Origin: Ga0077555 sp046154645
GTDB taxonomy: Bacteria; Pseudomonadota; Alphaproteobacteria; Rhizobiales; Hyphomicrobiaceae
Assembly: GCA_046154645.1 (NCBI GenBank)
Contig: JBJXDZ010000105.1
Coordinates: forward strand, 1 to 64,000
Reading direction: 5' to 3'
Length of the DNA: 64,000 nucleotides
The translations under genes were made by a program, and so were the position numbers. Each line of letters starts with the position of its first letter. Positions within the stretch are counted from its first letter, which is position 1. Below are positions 43,945 to 51,806 of this stretch, one piece after another. The notes beneath the pieces were generated by a model. That model did no database searches. It saw only the letters and a list, made by a program, of their open reading frames with translations, and had not been told where the DNA came from.

Positions 43945-44705
43945 CCTGTCTACCTGCCACCACCACGAAAAAACTCGGGCTGGTCATCGACCTTGACACC
44001 TGCGTCGGCTGTCAGGCGTGTGCCACCAGTTGCAAGGAATGGAACACCGGCGGCTATTCGGCGCCGCTGTCGGATATCGAGCCCTACGGCAAGGATCCGC
44101 ACGGTGCCTGGCTCAACCGTGTGCACAGCTACGATGTCGGCGACGGCGCCACGAGCCGCACCGTGCATTTCCCGCGCTCGTGCCTGCACTGCGAGACGCC
44201 CGCGTGTGTGACCGTGTGCCCGACCGGCGCCTCCTACAAGCGCGCTGAGGACGGCATCGTGCTGGTCAATCCGGACACCTGCATCGGCTGCAAGCTCTGC
44301 TCGTGGGCCTGCCCCTATGGTGCCCGCGAGTACGACCAGGCTGACGGCGTCATGAAAAAGTGCACGCTGTGCGTCGACCGCATCTACAACGAGCACATCC
44401 CCGAAGAGGACCGCGTGCCCGCATGTGTGCGCGCCTGCCCAACGGGAGCGCGCCACTTCGGCGATCTCGGCGACGAGACCAGTGCCGTGTCGAAGCTGGT
44501 CAAGGAGCGCGGCGGCTACGATCTGCTGCCCGAGATGGGCTTCAAGCCCGTGAACAAATACCTGCCGCCGCGCGCGCGGCGGGATGCGTCTCTTGTTGCG
44601 CCTTCCGTTGCCCGACAGCAACCGGCGCGTGAGACTGCCTCGACCGCCACCGGCTCCAAACTCGACGCCCTGTTCGCGTGGGCCGACAAAGTTCTCTCCC
44701 GCTGA
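43941..44705 (+). CDS. soeB: SoeB, iron-sulfur subunit of sulfite dehydrogenase
   Basis: 254-aa ferredoxin-type subunit with four cluster motifs: 'CVGCQACATSCKEWN' (Cys21/24/27/31), 'CLHCETPACVTVCP', 'CIGCKLCSWACP' and 'CTLCVDRI...PACVRACP'. This four-cluster DmsB/NrfC pattern links SoeA to the membrane subunit. Cytoplasmic. ATG 43941 shares ATGA with the cargo gene; soeC begins 10 nt after the stop. Confidence 0.92.
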   Translation: MTCLPATTTKKLGLVIDLDTCVGCQACATSCKEWNTGGYSAPLSDIEPYGKDPHGAWLNRVHSYDVGDGATSRTVHFPRSCLHCETPACVTVCPTGASYKRAEDGIVLVNPDTCIGCKLCSWACPYGAREYDQADGVMKKCTLCVDRIYNEHIPEEDRVPACVRACPTGARHFGDLGDETSAVSKLVKERGGYDLLPEMGFKPVNKYLPPRARRDASLVAPSVARQQPARETASTATGSKLDALFAWADKVLSR

Positions 44706-44715
44706 GGCAAGGCCC

Positions 44716-45663
44716 ATGCATCCCGCTTATTCGGTGCTGTTCTTCACGACGCTGTCCGGTGCCGGCTACGGCTTGTTGATCTGGCTCGCAGTCCTCGCCC
44801 TGCTCGATCGCGTCCCCGCCGACTGGAGCCTCGGCGTCGCCGGATTCGGCCTGGCTTTTGCGCTGATCGTGATCGGTCTCTTGTGCTCGACCGCACATCT
44901 TGGCCATCCCGAACGGGCGTGGCGCGCCTTCTCGCAGTGGCGCACGTCATGGCTCTCGCGGGAAGGCGTGGCGGCGATGGCGACGTTCGTGCCATCCGGT
45001 TTGTTCGCCATCGGCTGGGTGATGTTCGGCACGCACGATCACATCTTCGCGGTGATGGCCGCGCTGACCATTCTTGCAGCCCTCGCTACGGTGTACTGCA
45101 CGGGCATGATCTACCAGTCGTTGCCGACTATTCGCGCTTGGAGCCAAACACTGGTGTCGCCGATCTATGTCGTGCTGGGTCTGGCGACCGGGGGCACGCT
45201 GGCAGCGCTGATCCTGGCGCTGTTCGGCAAAGTGCCGTCGGGTTTGATCCAGATTGTCATCGCGATCAATCTGCTCGCGGCCACCCTGAAACTCGCCTAC
45301 TGGTGGCGCATTGATGCCAAGGGGCCGCGTCATACCGCCGGCGCGGCGACAGGCCTCGGCAATCTCGGCACCGTTCGCCCGCTCGATCCGCCGCACACGC
45401 AAGCCAACTTCGTTATGCGCGAGATGGGTTTTCAGGTGGCGCGCAAACACGCGAGCAAGCTGCGCCGTGTGGCGCTGATTGCGGGGTTCTTGTTGCCGGC
45501 CCTGTTGCTGGTGGTGGCGCTGCTCACCGCGCCGTCCGTGGCTGTTGTGGCCCTCCTGCTGGCCGTCGTCGCAACGGCGATCGGCGTGTTCGCCGAGCGC
45601 TGGCTGTTCTTCGCCGAGGCGCAGCACGTCGTCACGCTCTACTATGGCGCCCAGGAAGCCTGA
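44716..45663 (+). CDS. soeC: SoeC, membrane anchor subunit of sulfite dehydrogenase
   Basis: 315-aa DmsC/NrfD-like integral membrane protein with about eight hydrophobic helices, starting 'AYSVLFFTTLSGAGYGLLIWLAV'. Family residues include 'STAHLGHPERAWRAFSQWRTSWLSREG', 'LKLAYWWRID' and 'RWLFFAEAQHVVTLYYG'. Hands electrons to the quinone pool. ATG 44716. Last of the soe operon; the MBL-fold gene follows after 28 nt. Confidence 0.9.
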   Translation: MHPAYSVLFFTTLSGAGYGLLIWLAVLALLDRVPADWSLGVAGFGLAFALIVIGLLCSTAHLGHPERAWRAFSQWRTSWLSREGVAAMATFVPSGLFAIGWVMFGTHDHIFAVMAALTILAALATVYCTGMIYQSLPTIRAWSQTLVSPIYVVLGLATGGTLAALILALFGKVPSGLIQIVIAINLLAATLKLAYWWRIDAKGPRHTAGAATGLGNLGTVRPLDPPHTQANFVMREMGFQVARKHASKLRRVALIAGFLLPALLLVVALLTAPSVAVVALLLAVVATAIGVFAERWLFFAEAQHVVTLYYGAQEA

Positions 45664-45691
45664 ACATCGCGCATTCGCTGGAGGAAGCGTC

Positions 45692-46615
45692 GTGCCGCAT
45701 CAAGCTTTGACGCGTCGTCGATTGTCACAGGGGTTCGCAGCCGTCGTTGGTGCCGCGGCGACCGGATCAACCTCCGTTTTCGCCAGCGCCCACCACACGC
45801 TCAAGCTCGGCGATGCCGAGATTATTGTGCTCAGCGATGGTCATCTGACCCTGACGCCGCGCAATCTTGCCGCCACGGTTCCCGATGCGCAATTGCACGT
45901 CGCTGCCAAAACCACCGACACTGTTAACGTGCCAACCAACGTCACGCTGGTGCGCACGGGAAAAGACGTCATCCTGATCGACGTTGGTGCCGGTCCGAAC
46001 TTCATGGGCACCGCCGGCAAGCTCGCTGACTCCCTCGCCGCCGCAAAGATCGATCCCGCCAGTGTCACCAAGGTCGTGTTCACGCACGGGCATCCCGATC
46101 ATCTCTGGGGCGTCATCGACGAGTTCGACAACAGCCCGCGCTTTCCCAACGCCCGTTACGTCATGTCCGAGGCCGAATGGGCGTTGTGGATGAGCGGCGA
46201 CCCCTTGAGCAAAGTGCCGGCCAATCGGCAGAATTTCGTGCCCGGCGCCGTGCGCAACCTGCAGGCGATCAAGGATCGCATAACGTTCGTCAAACCCGGC
46301 CAGGAAGTGGGGCCCGGCTTGACCGCGATCGACACCAGCGGCCACACCCAGGGCCACATCAGTATCCAGATCGCGTCCGGTCGAGAGACGCTGGTGGTGC
46401 TCGGCGATGCATTGACGCATCCCGTGATCTCATTCGAGCATCCAGAGTGGCGACCCGAAGCCGATCACGATCCCGAGCGTGCGGTCGCCACCCGCAAGGC
46501 GCTGCTCGATCGCCTCGCCACCGAGAAGACGCGCATCCTCGGTTTCCATTTGCCGTTCCCGGGTCTCGGTCAGGTCGAGCGGCGGGGGGCGGGCTACGTC
46601 TATCGCGTCGCGTAA
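45692..46615 (+). CDS. Tat-exported metallo-beta-lactamase-fold protein (SoxH-like)
   Basis: 307-aa periplasmic protein: Tat-like signal 'TRRRLSQGFAAVVGAAATG', then metal motif 'VVFTHGHPDHLWGV' and later 'IDTSGHTQGHISI', 'VLGDALTHP' and 'LGFHLPFPG'. All MBL ligands seem present. Resembles SoxH/quinoprotein-relay-type MBL proteins often near sox genes; substrate is unknown. Start GTG 45692 has GAGGAAG upstream. Convergent with tusA. Confidence 0.8.
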   Translation: MPHQALTRRRLSQGFAAVVGAAATGSTSVFASAHHTLKLGDAEIIVLSDGHLTLTPRNLAATVPDAQLHVAAKTTDTVNVPTNVTLVRTGKDVILIDVGAGPNFMGTAGKLADSLAAAKIDPASVTKVVFTHGHPDHLWGVIDEFDNSPRFPNARYVMSEAEWALWMSGDPLSKVPANRQNFVPGAVRNLQAIKDRITFVKPGQEVGPGLTAIDTSGHTQGHISIQIASGRETLVVLGDALTHPVISFEHPEWRPEADHDPERAVATRKALLDRLATEKTRILGFHLPFPGLGQVERRGAGYVYRVA

Positions 46616-46622
46616 CGCGGAG

Positions 46623-46850
46623 TCATTTCGCGCGCTGGATCAGGAAGCGATAGACGCCCGCTGCCTCGCTGTGCTCGACCAGAACATGGCCCGTGGCCCG
46701 GCTGAAGGCCTGGAAATCGGCGACGGCACCGGGATCGGTGGCGAGTACCTCGAGCGTGCCGCCAACGGCGATCTCGCCGATCGCCTTTTTTGCCTTCAGG
46801 ATCGGGATCGGGCAGTTCTGGCCCTTGGCATCGATGGTCTTGTCGGCCAC
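46623..46850 (-). CDS. tusA: TusA sulfur carrier protein
   Basis: 75-aa TusA with the 'GQNCPIPILKAKKAI' motif; Cys13 carries persulfide. C-terminal half 'GTLEVLATDPGAVADFQAFSRATGHVL' is typical. In sHdr organisms TusA exchanges sulfur with DsrE3 and delivers it to the complex. GTG 46850 is chosen because the family begins here; ATG 46892 would add a basic tail and overlap sorB-like end. Last gene of the -strand unit with the sulfite dehydrogenase. Confidence 0.93.
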   Translation of the reverse strand: MADKTIDAKGQNCPIPILKAKKAIGEIAVGGTLEVLATDPGAVADFQAFSRATGHVLVEHSEAAGVYRFLIQRAK

Positions 46851-46888
46851 GTCGCGTCTCCGCTGTCTGGAATGCCGAGGTTGTGAGT

Positions 46889-47260
46889 TCACTTCGGGGC
46901 AAACGGGTTCTGCCAGCCGCCGGGTTGGGTGCGTTCGGGAAAAACGGTAGCGAGATAATCCAGCACCTTGCGCCGGTCGCTATCATCGAGCTTGGGCATG
47001 CCGTGCCGTTTGACCATCCAATCCAGGCTTTCGTCCCAGCGATCGCGGCTCATGCGCTGCTGGGCGACGATCTTGAACGAGTGGCAAGCAACGCAGGCAT
47101 AGAAGGCGTCATCGCGATGAGGGCCGGGGGGATACAATTCCGGCGCGTCTTGCGGATCCTTGGGTTTGGCGCGCTGTGCTTCGGCCGGCACGGCGGACAT
47201 GACGAGCACCGCGGCCAACGCCAGCGCGGCGATCGCTGCCATTGAGCGAGGCTTGTTCAT
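46889..47260 (-). CDS. Monohaem cytochrome c, SorB/SorU-like
   Basis: 123-aa periplasmic cytochrome. Sec signal at residues 1-28 ('AVPAEAQ'). Haem site 'ACVACHSFK' (Cys56, Cys59, His60), with Met in 'RHGMPKL' as likely axial ligand. Accepts electrons from the molybdenum sulfite dehydrogenase encoded just upstream, with which it overlaps (ATGA, 47257-47260). Single haem and small size fit SorB or SorU rather than diheme SoxD. Confidence 0.87.
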   Translation of the reverse strand: MNKPRSMAAIAALALAAVLVMSAVPAEAQRAKPKDPQDAPELYPPGPHRDDAFYACVACHSFKIVAQQRMSRDRWDESLDWMVKRHGMPKLDDSDRRKVLDYLATVFPERTQPGGWQNPFAPK

Positions 47261-48630
47261 CCGATCAGCACCGCGACACGGTGCATGGGATTGGCTCCGT
47301 AGCCTTGCGGATTCCAATTGCCGGCGATGTGCGGCTGCATGACGCCCGCCGTATCGGTCGCCCGCACCCAAAGCTCATAGTAGCCGTCGGCCGGCAGTGC
47401 CACGACGGCTGTCCAGCGCCGCCAGTCGAAGCGGTTACGGGGCGCGGCGAGCTTGGCCTTTTGCCACGAGGCGCCGAAGTTGTTTGACACGTCGACGGCG
47501 CGCACGTCGCGGTCTCCGGCCCAGGCAGCGCCGCGAACCTGCACCGCGCGTGTGCCGGCCACGAGCTTGGTGCCGTTGGCTGGGCTGGTGATGATGCCGC
47601 GCACGGGCATCGATTCCAGGATCTTGAAGTTGGCATCGTCCGCCTTGCCGCCCGGAATCATCGGCTTGATGGCGACGCGATAACTGGTGCCGGTCATGCC
47701 GGGGCCGTCGTGCACCTTGTCGACGAGGGTGATCTTCGAGAGCCACTTGTGCGAGGCCGAGCCCGGCCAGCCTGGAATGACGAGCCGCAACGGGCCGCCA
47801 TGGATATTGGACAGGGGCTGCCCGTTCATGGCCCAGACCAGCATCGCCTCACGCTGCAGGGCTTTCTTGATCGGTACGCCGCGCGACAGTGGCAGCTTGG
47901 TCTGGTCGCCTGACAGATGCGCGTCGGTGCCGTAGTTGGCCGTGTACACGGCGGATGGCTTGATGCCGGCAGCCCTGAGCACGGACGCCAGCGAGATGCC
48001 GGTCCACGTGGCGCAGCCGGCGCCGCCGTTGCCCCATTGGTTGCCGCGGGCCTGTGGTGTGAAGTACGCGCGGCCATTGCCGCCGCACTCGAGCACCATG
48101 CGCAGCGTCTGGGGTTTGAAGCGGCGCTTCAACTCACCGAGGGTCAGTTCGAGGCGCGTGTTCACTTCGCCATCGATGGTCAAACGCCAAGCGTCGGCGT
48201 CCTTGACCTCGTCAGGCGTCAGGCCGTTGTTGCGGATGAAGAACTTCGCTGTTGGCGTGGTGTCGTCGTCGAGCAGGTGCTCCGGCGTCTCGGCTACCAG
48301 CGGTTTGTCGCCGAGCAGCTTCAGGCCCGGATCCTTGCCAGGGAACGAGAATGGTTGCGGGCTTGGCGGCGTGGGCGTCGGCGCGGCGGCGGGTGCCGGT
48401 GCAGAATCCTTTTTCGCTTCCTGTGCGAAGGCCGCTGGGATCAGGCCGGCGGGCATAGTGGCGGCGTGAACAATGACACCACCGACGGCTGCCGTGGTGG
48501 CTGTGAGGCCCAGGCCATTGAGAAATCCGCGCCGCGAGGCGGCCGTCCGGCGCCCGAAGATGACGGCGTCCGCTCGCTCGGGATCGGATTGGTAGAGCTC
48601 GTCAGGGGAGCGTTCCTTGCCATTCCTCAT
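47257..48630 (-). CDS. Periplasmic molybdenum sulfite dehydrogenase, SorA/SorT-like
   Basis: 457-aa sulfite-oxidase-family enzyme. Tat signal 'ASRRGFLNGLGLTATTAAVGG' (about residues 32-52). Molybdenum domain: 'ETPEHLLDDDTTPTAKFFIRNNG', the cysteine-bearing 'LECGGNGRAYF', 'GGAGCATWTGISL' and 'IHGGPLRLVIPGWPG'. Dimerisation domain at the C-terminus ('VRGAAWAGDRDVRAVDVS'). Oxidises sulfite to sulfate in the periplasm. Whether SorA, SorT or SoxC-like cannot be fixed; the monohaem partner argues against SoxCD. ATG 48630 after AAGGAGCC; promoter has operator site 4. Confidence 0.88.
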   Translation of the reverse strand: MRNGKERSPDELYQSDPERADAVIFGRRTAASRRGFLNGLGLTATTAAVGGVIVHAATMPAGLIPAAFAQEAKKDSAPAPAAAPTPTPPSPQPFSFPGKDPGLKLLGDKPLVAETPEHLLDDDTTPTAKFFIRNNGLTPDEVKDADAWRLTIDGEVNTRLELTLGELKRRFKPQTLRMVLECGGNGRAYFTPQARGNQWGNGGAGCATWTGISLASVLRAAGIKPSAVYTANYGTDAHLSGDQTKLPLSRGVPIKKALQREAMLVWAMNGQPLSNIHGGPLRLVIPGWPGSASHKWLSKITLVDKVHDGPGMTGTSYRVAIKPMIPGGKADDANFKILESMPVRGIITSPANGTKLVAGTRAVQVRGAAWAGDRDVRAVDVSNNFGASWQKAKLAAPRNRFDWRRWTAVVALPADGYYELWVRATDTAGVMQPHIAGNWNPQGYGANPMHRVAVLIG

Positions 48631-48667
48631 GTGCCGGCTCCTTGTCGCCAAGACTGGACCACGCTGC

Positions 48668-48690
48668 ATTATATACGGGTATTCGAATGT
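48668..48690 (-). promoter_or_regulatory. Promoter and operator candidate of the sulfite dehydrogenase unit (site 4)
   Basis: On the - strand a perfect -10 box TATAAT (48673-48668) lies 38 nt before the start codon, and the palindromic core ATTCGAAT (48681-48688) sits just upstream of it, between the expected -35 and -10. A repressor bound there would block RNA polymerase. Same core and placement as sites 1-3. Confidence 0.7.
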
Positions 48691-48769
48691 CGGCATAGTC
48701 GATTGCAAGCAGGCGTTGCCTCGCCTTGGGGGCGGCAAGCGGGGCCGGCGGCCAGTGGTGGGTCCAAGA

Positions 48770-49159
48770 CTACAGCTTGGCGGCCTTGTCCTTGGCGGCG
48801 CAGAAATGCTTGTAGAGGATCGCCACGATATCGCGCACCACCGGATGGTCGATGGAGTAGAAGGCAAAATGACCGACGCGCTCGGCCTTGACCAAGCCGT
48901 CCAGCCGCAATCGCGTGAGGTGCTGCGACACAAGGCTCTGGCGCGCGCCGATGGCCTCGCAGATCTCGGTTACGGTCTTGTCGCGCTCCATCAATTCGCA
49001 CAGGATCATCAGCCGGTGCTCGCTGCCGATGGCGCGCAGCAGTTGCGATGCCTCGCCGGCGGCCGCATACATCTGTTGGGCCAGTTCGCTGGGAACCGGG
49101 GCCACCTCAGTGTCGTCGACGAGGTCGTCGTGCGGCTCGTTGCTCATCGGGGCGTCCAT
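48770..49159 (-). CDS. ArsR-family repressor, sHdrR-like
   Basis: 129-aa winged-helix regulator. Wing-helix motif 'TVTEICEAIGARQSLVSQHLTRLRLDGLVKAERVGHFAFYSI' (about 62-103). Cysteines at 54, 67 and 120, spacing 13 and 53; counted from the second Met (start 49147) they become 50, 63 and 116, the three-Cys pattern I recall for sHdrR, whose oxidation or polysulfide bridging releases DNA. ATG 49159 has AGGTGAGCGAG upstream so is preferred. It precedes the sulfite dehydrogenase unit (same strand). Expected to repress shdr, sox and sorA-like promoters in the absence of oxidisable sulfur. Confidence 0.8.
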   Translation of the reverse strand: MDAPMSNEPHDDLVDDTEVAPVPSELAQQMYAAAGEASQLLRAIGSEHRLMILCELMERDKTVTEICEAIGARQSLVSQHLTRLRLDGLVKAERVGHFAFYSIDHPVVRDIVAILYKHFCAAKDKAAKL

Positions 49160-49389
49160 GCTCGCTCACCTGAGCGGGTGCAGCAATTTCAGTGCTGTGT
49201 CAATGTCAATCCATGGCGTGACCGGCGGCGGCTGGGTCCAGCGGTTCGTGACCCAATGCAACTCGGTAGTGCCAGACACGGGCCGGTCGCCCGCGCCATC
49301 ATGACAGCCAAGTGTGCCGCTAGAGAGGACGTGCTGGGGGCAGGGCAAGTGCCCGCCGGTGCCGCAGCAACCGGACCGAGGGAGGCGAT

Positions 49390-49794
49390 ATGGTAACCCG
49401 CCGTCAGTGGTTGGCAGGGCTTGGCGCAGGCGGCGTGGCGGTGGTCGTTGCTACCGGCAGCGGCGCCATGGCCTTCGAAGGGGCCGCTTACGATGCGAAG
49501 ACGTTCGCTCAGGCCCAGGCCGAGGGCCGCCCCATCCTCATCGAGGTGCATGCCGGCTGGTGTCCGGTCTGTTGGAAGCAGGGGCCGCTGCTGACCACAT
49601 TGCTCAAGCAACCCGAATTCGCGCGCGTGCTCCGCATCACCGTCGAGTTCGATATGGAGAAAGACGTGCTGAAAGTGTTCGGAGTGACGCGCCAAAGCAC
49701 GCTCATTGTCTTCAAGGGGGCCCAGGAGACGGGGCGCAGCATCGGCGAGGTTGATCCGGCGCGTCTCGAGGCCCTGCTGCGCTCGGCGCTGTGA
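49390..49794 (+). CDS. Periplasmic thioredoxin-fold protein, SoxW/SoxS-like
   Basis: 134-aa thioredoxin-like protein with Tat-like signal 'VTRRQWLAGLGAGGVAVVV' and active site Cys58-Pro-Val-Cys61 in 'HAGWCPVCWKQ'. Paired with the CcdA-type gene 29 nt downstream, forming an electron relay that keeps periplasmic Sox cysteines reduced (known for SoxV/SoxW). Start ATG 49390 after GGGAGGCG. Divergent from the ArsR gene. Confidence 0.85.
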   Translation: MVTRRQWLAGLGAGGVAVVVATGSGAMAFEGAAYDAKTFAQAQAEGRPILIEVHAGWCPVCWKQGPLLTTLLKQPEFARVLRITVEFDMEKDVLKVFGVTRQSTLIVFKGAQETGRSIGEVDPARLEALLRSAL

Positions 49795-49823
49795 CCGGTG
49801 GCCAACGATATCGGACAGGCCCC

Positions 49824-50543
49824 ATGACCGGCAGTCTCGTTCTGGCATTTGGCGCGGGCGTGCTGTCGCTGCTGTCGCCGTGCACGCTGCCCATCCTGCC
49901 CATCGTCGTCGCGGCCGCACTCGGTGCGCACAAATACGGAGCCTTGGCACTCGCCGCCGGTCTCGCCCTAGCCTTCGCCACCATCGGTGTCGTCTTGACG
50001 CTGGCCGGCCAAGCCGTTCCGGTAAGCGAGGCGGGCTTGCGGATCGCGGCGGCCGTGGGCCTGCTGCTGGTCGGGGTCCTGCTTATCGTGCCGCCGCTGC
50101 AGGTCCGCCTGACGATCCTGCTGGCGCCGCTGCAGTCGGCACTGGCCCGTCGTTTCGGTCACGGCACAGGGACAGGTTCGGCGGGGCAGTTCGGGCTCGG
50201 CCTGCTGCTTGGCGGGGTGTGGGCGCCGTGTGTCGGGCCGACCTTGGGGGCTGCCATGCTGCTCGCGTCCCGCGGCGAGAGGCTCGGCGACGTGGCGGCG
50301 ATCATGCTGGCATTCGGGCTTGGCGCTGGTGGCCCGTTAGTCGCGCTGGGTTTGATCCCGCAGGCGCGCGTTCTGCGCCTGCGCCAGTCGCTCGCCGTTG
50401 CCGGTCACCGCGGCAGGCAGCTGCTGGGACTGGCACTGGTGCTGGTCGGTCTTGCCGTGCTCACCGGACTCGACAAAACCCTGGAGGCGGCCCTCGTCAA
50501 GCGGATGCCGGCCTGGCTCCTCGATCTCACCACCCGCCTCTGA
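49824..50543 (+). CDS. CcdA/DsbD-type membrane thiol transporter, SoxV-like
   Basis: 239-aa membrane protein with about six helices. The two redox cysteines are in 'LLSPCTLPILP' and 'VWAPCVGPTLG', the CcdA signature. It moves electrons from cytoplasmic thioredoxin to the periplasmic partner encoded immediately upstream. ATG 49824; earlier ATG 49791 overlaps the upstream gene and is less likely. End of the sulfur island. Confidence 0.87.
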   Translation: MTGSLVLAFGAGVLSLLSPCTLPILPIVVAAALGAHKYGALALAAGLALAFATIGVVLTLAGQAVPVSEAGLRIAAAVGLLLVGVLLIVPPLQVRLTILLAPLQSALARRFGHGTGTGSAGQFGLGLLLGGVWAPCVGPTLGAAMLLASRGERLGDVAAIMLAFGLGAGGPLVALGLIPQARVLRLRQSLAVAGHRGRQLLGLALVLVGLAVLTGLDKTLEAALVKRMPAWLLDLTTRL

Positions 50544-50755
50544 GGTGTGCCGGATGGGCGCCGCGCTTAACTCGGGCATTGCCCGGCGCTAACCGGTACG
50601 CTCTTAGCGATGCCGACGGGACTTGATCGTTCTGCGCGCCGGGGCGGCAAATCAACCCGACGGCGTGGCAGGCTGTTGCCGGGGCTGGCCCGGCGGACGT
50701 AATCTCGCAGCGGTCGGCGAAAGCTGAACGGTCCAACGGCAAGGACACACCACAC

Positions 50756-51796
50756 ATGTACCTGAAGAACGCCTGGTATGTCGCAGCGCTCGAGCGGGAG
50801 GTCGGCACAGGCCTCGTGCCGGTCAAGGTACTGGGCGAGCCTGTTGTCGTCTACCGCAAGCAGGATGGCACGCTGGTCGGCCTCGAGGATGCCTGCCCGC
50901 ATCGCAAGCTGCCGCTCTCCATGGGCCGTCTCAAGGGCGATCAGGTGGAATGCGGGTATCACGGCCTGATGTTCGATGGCACGGGGACCTGCACCAAGGT
51001 TCCAGGCGCCGAAAAGATCCCGCATGTCGCCCGCGTTCGGGCCTATCCCGTCCACGCGCGCTATGGCTTCATCTGGATCTGGATGGGCGAGGCCCGCCTG
51101 GCTGATCCGGCCAAGATCACGCACGTCGACTTCTGGGGGGAGGCGGGCTGGGGGCACAACCAGCCGGATTCGATGCTGTTCGACTGCAACTACCTCTACA
51201 TCGCCGACAACCTGCTCGATCCCTCGCACGTGTCGTGGGTGCATCAATCCTCATTTGGCGGTGCGGGCACCGAAGACACGCCGATCGAGACCACGCTCAC
51301 CGAGGGGGCCGTTACCGCTTGGCGCTGGCTGCCTAACGCTGATCCCGCACCATTCTATGCGCCGCTGCTCAAGTTCCAGGGCAAGGCCGACCGCAAGCAG
51401 CATTACGAGATGCGCTATCCCTCGAACATGCTGGCGCGGGCCATCTTCACGCCGGCTGGTCACGGCGGCGAGGGGAACCCTGATCACGCGGACGTGTTCT
51501 ACATGGACAGCTACAATTTCCTCACCCCGATCGACGATAAGACGACGCGCTACTTCTGGTTCCAGATGCGCAATGTGCGCCCCGATGATGCCGCGTTGTC
51601 GGCGCAGATGAACGCCGGTATCCGTGCCGTGTTCGAGGAGGATCGGCTGGTGCTCAACGCGGTGCAGAAGGGCATGGACAATAAGCTCACGCCCAATCTC
51701 GACTTGAAGATCGATACTGCACCGTTGCGCTTTCGACGGCGGTTGGCGCAGATGATCGCAGCTGAGCAGGCTCTGAACCGCGCGGCGGCAGAATGA
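50756..51796 (+). CDS. Rieske-type aromatic ring oxygenase, VanA-like
   Basis: 346-aa oxygenase component. Rieske [2Fe-2S] ligands Cys47, His49, Cys66 and His69 in 'CPHRK ... CGYHG'. Mononuclear iron motif 'LYIADNLLDPSHVSWVH' near residues 145-161. Resembles vanillate/phenoxybenzoate O-demethylase oxygenases (VanA/PobA type). Paired with the reductase 10 nt downstream. ATG 50756. Substrate not given; methoxylated aromatics are plausible from the family. Confidence 0.87.
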   Translation: MYLKNAWYVAALEREVGTGLVPVKVLGEPVVVYRKQDGTLVGLEDACPHRKLPLSMGRLKGDQVECGYHGLMFDGTGTCTKVPGAEKIPHVARVRAYPVHARYGFIWIWMGEARLADPAKITHVDFWGEAGWGHNQPDSMLFDCNYLYIADNLLDPSHVSWVHQSSFGGAGTEDTPIETTLTEGAVTAWRWLPNADPAPFYAPLLKFQGKADRKQHYEMRYPSNMLARAIFTPAGHGGEGNPDHADVFYMDSYNFLTPIDDKTTRYFWFQMRNVRPDDAALSAQMNAGIRAVFEEDRLVLNAVQKGMDNKLTPNLDLKIDTAPLRFRRRLAQMIAAEQALNRAAAE

Positions 51797-51806
51797 AGGG
51801 ACATTC

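Noticed and set aside
47257..48630. SoxC of SoxCD
   Set aside because: The partner cytochrome is a small monohaem protein, not a diheme SoxD, so SorAB/SorTU-type is more likely.
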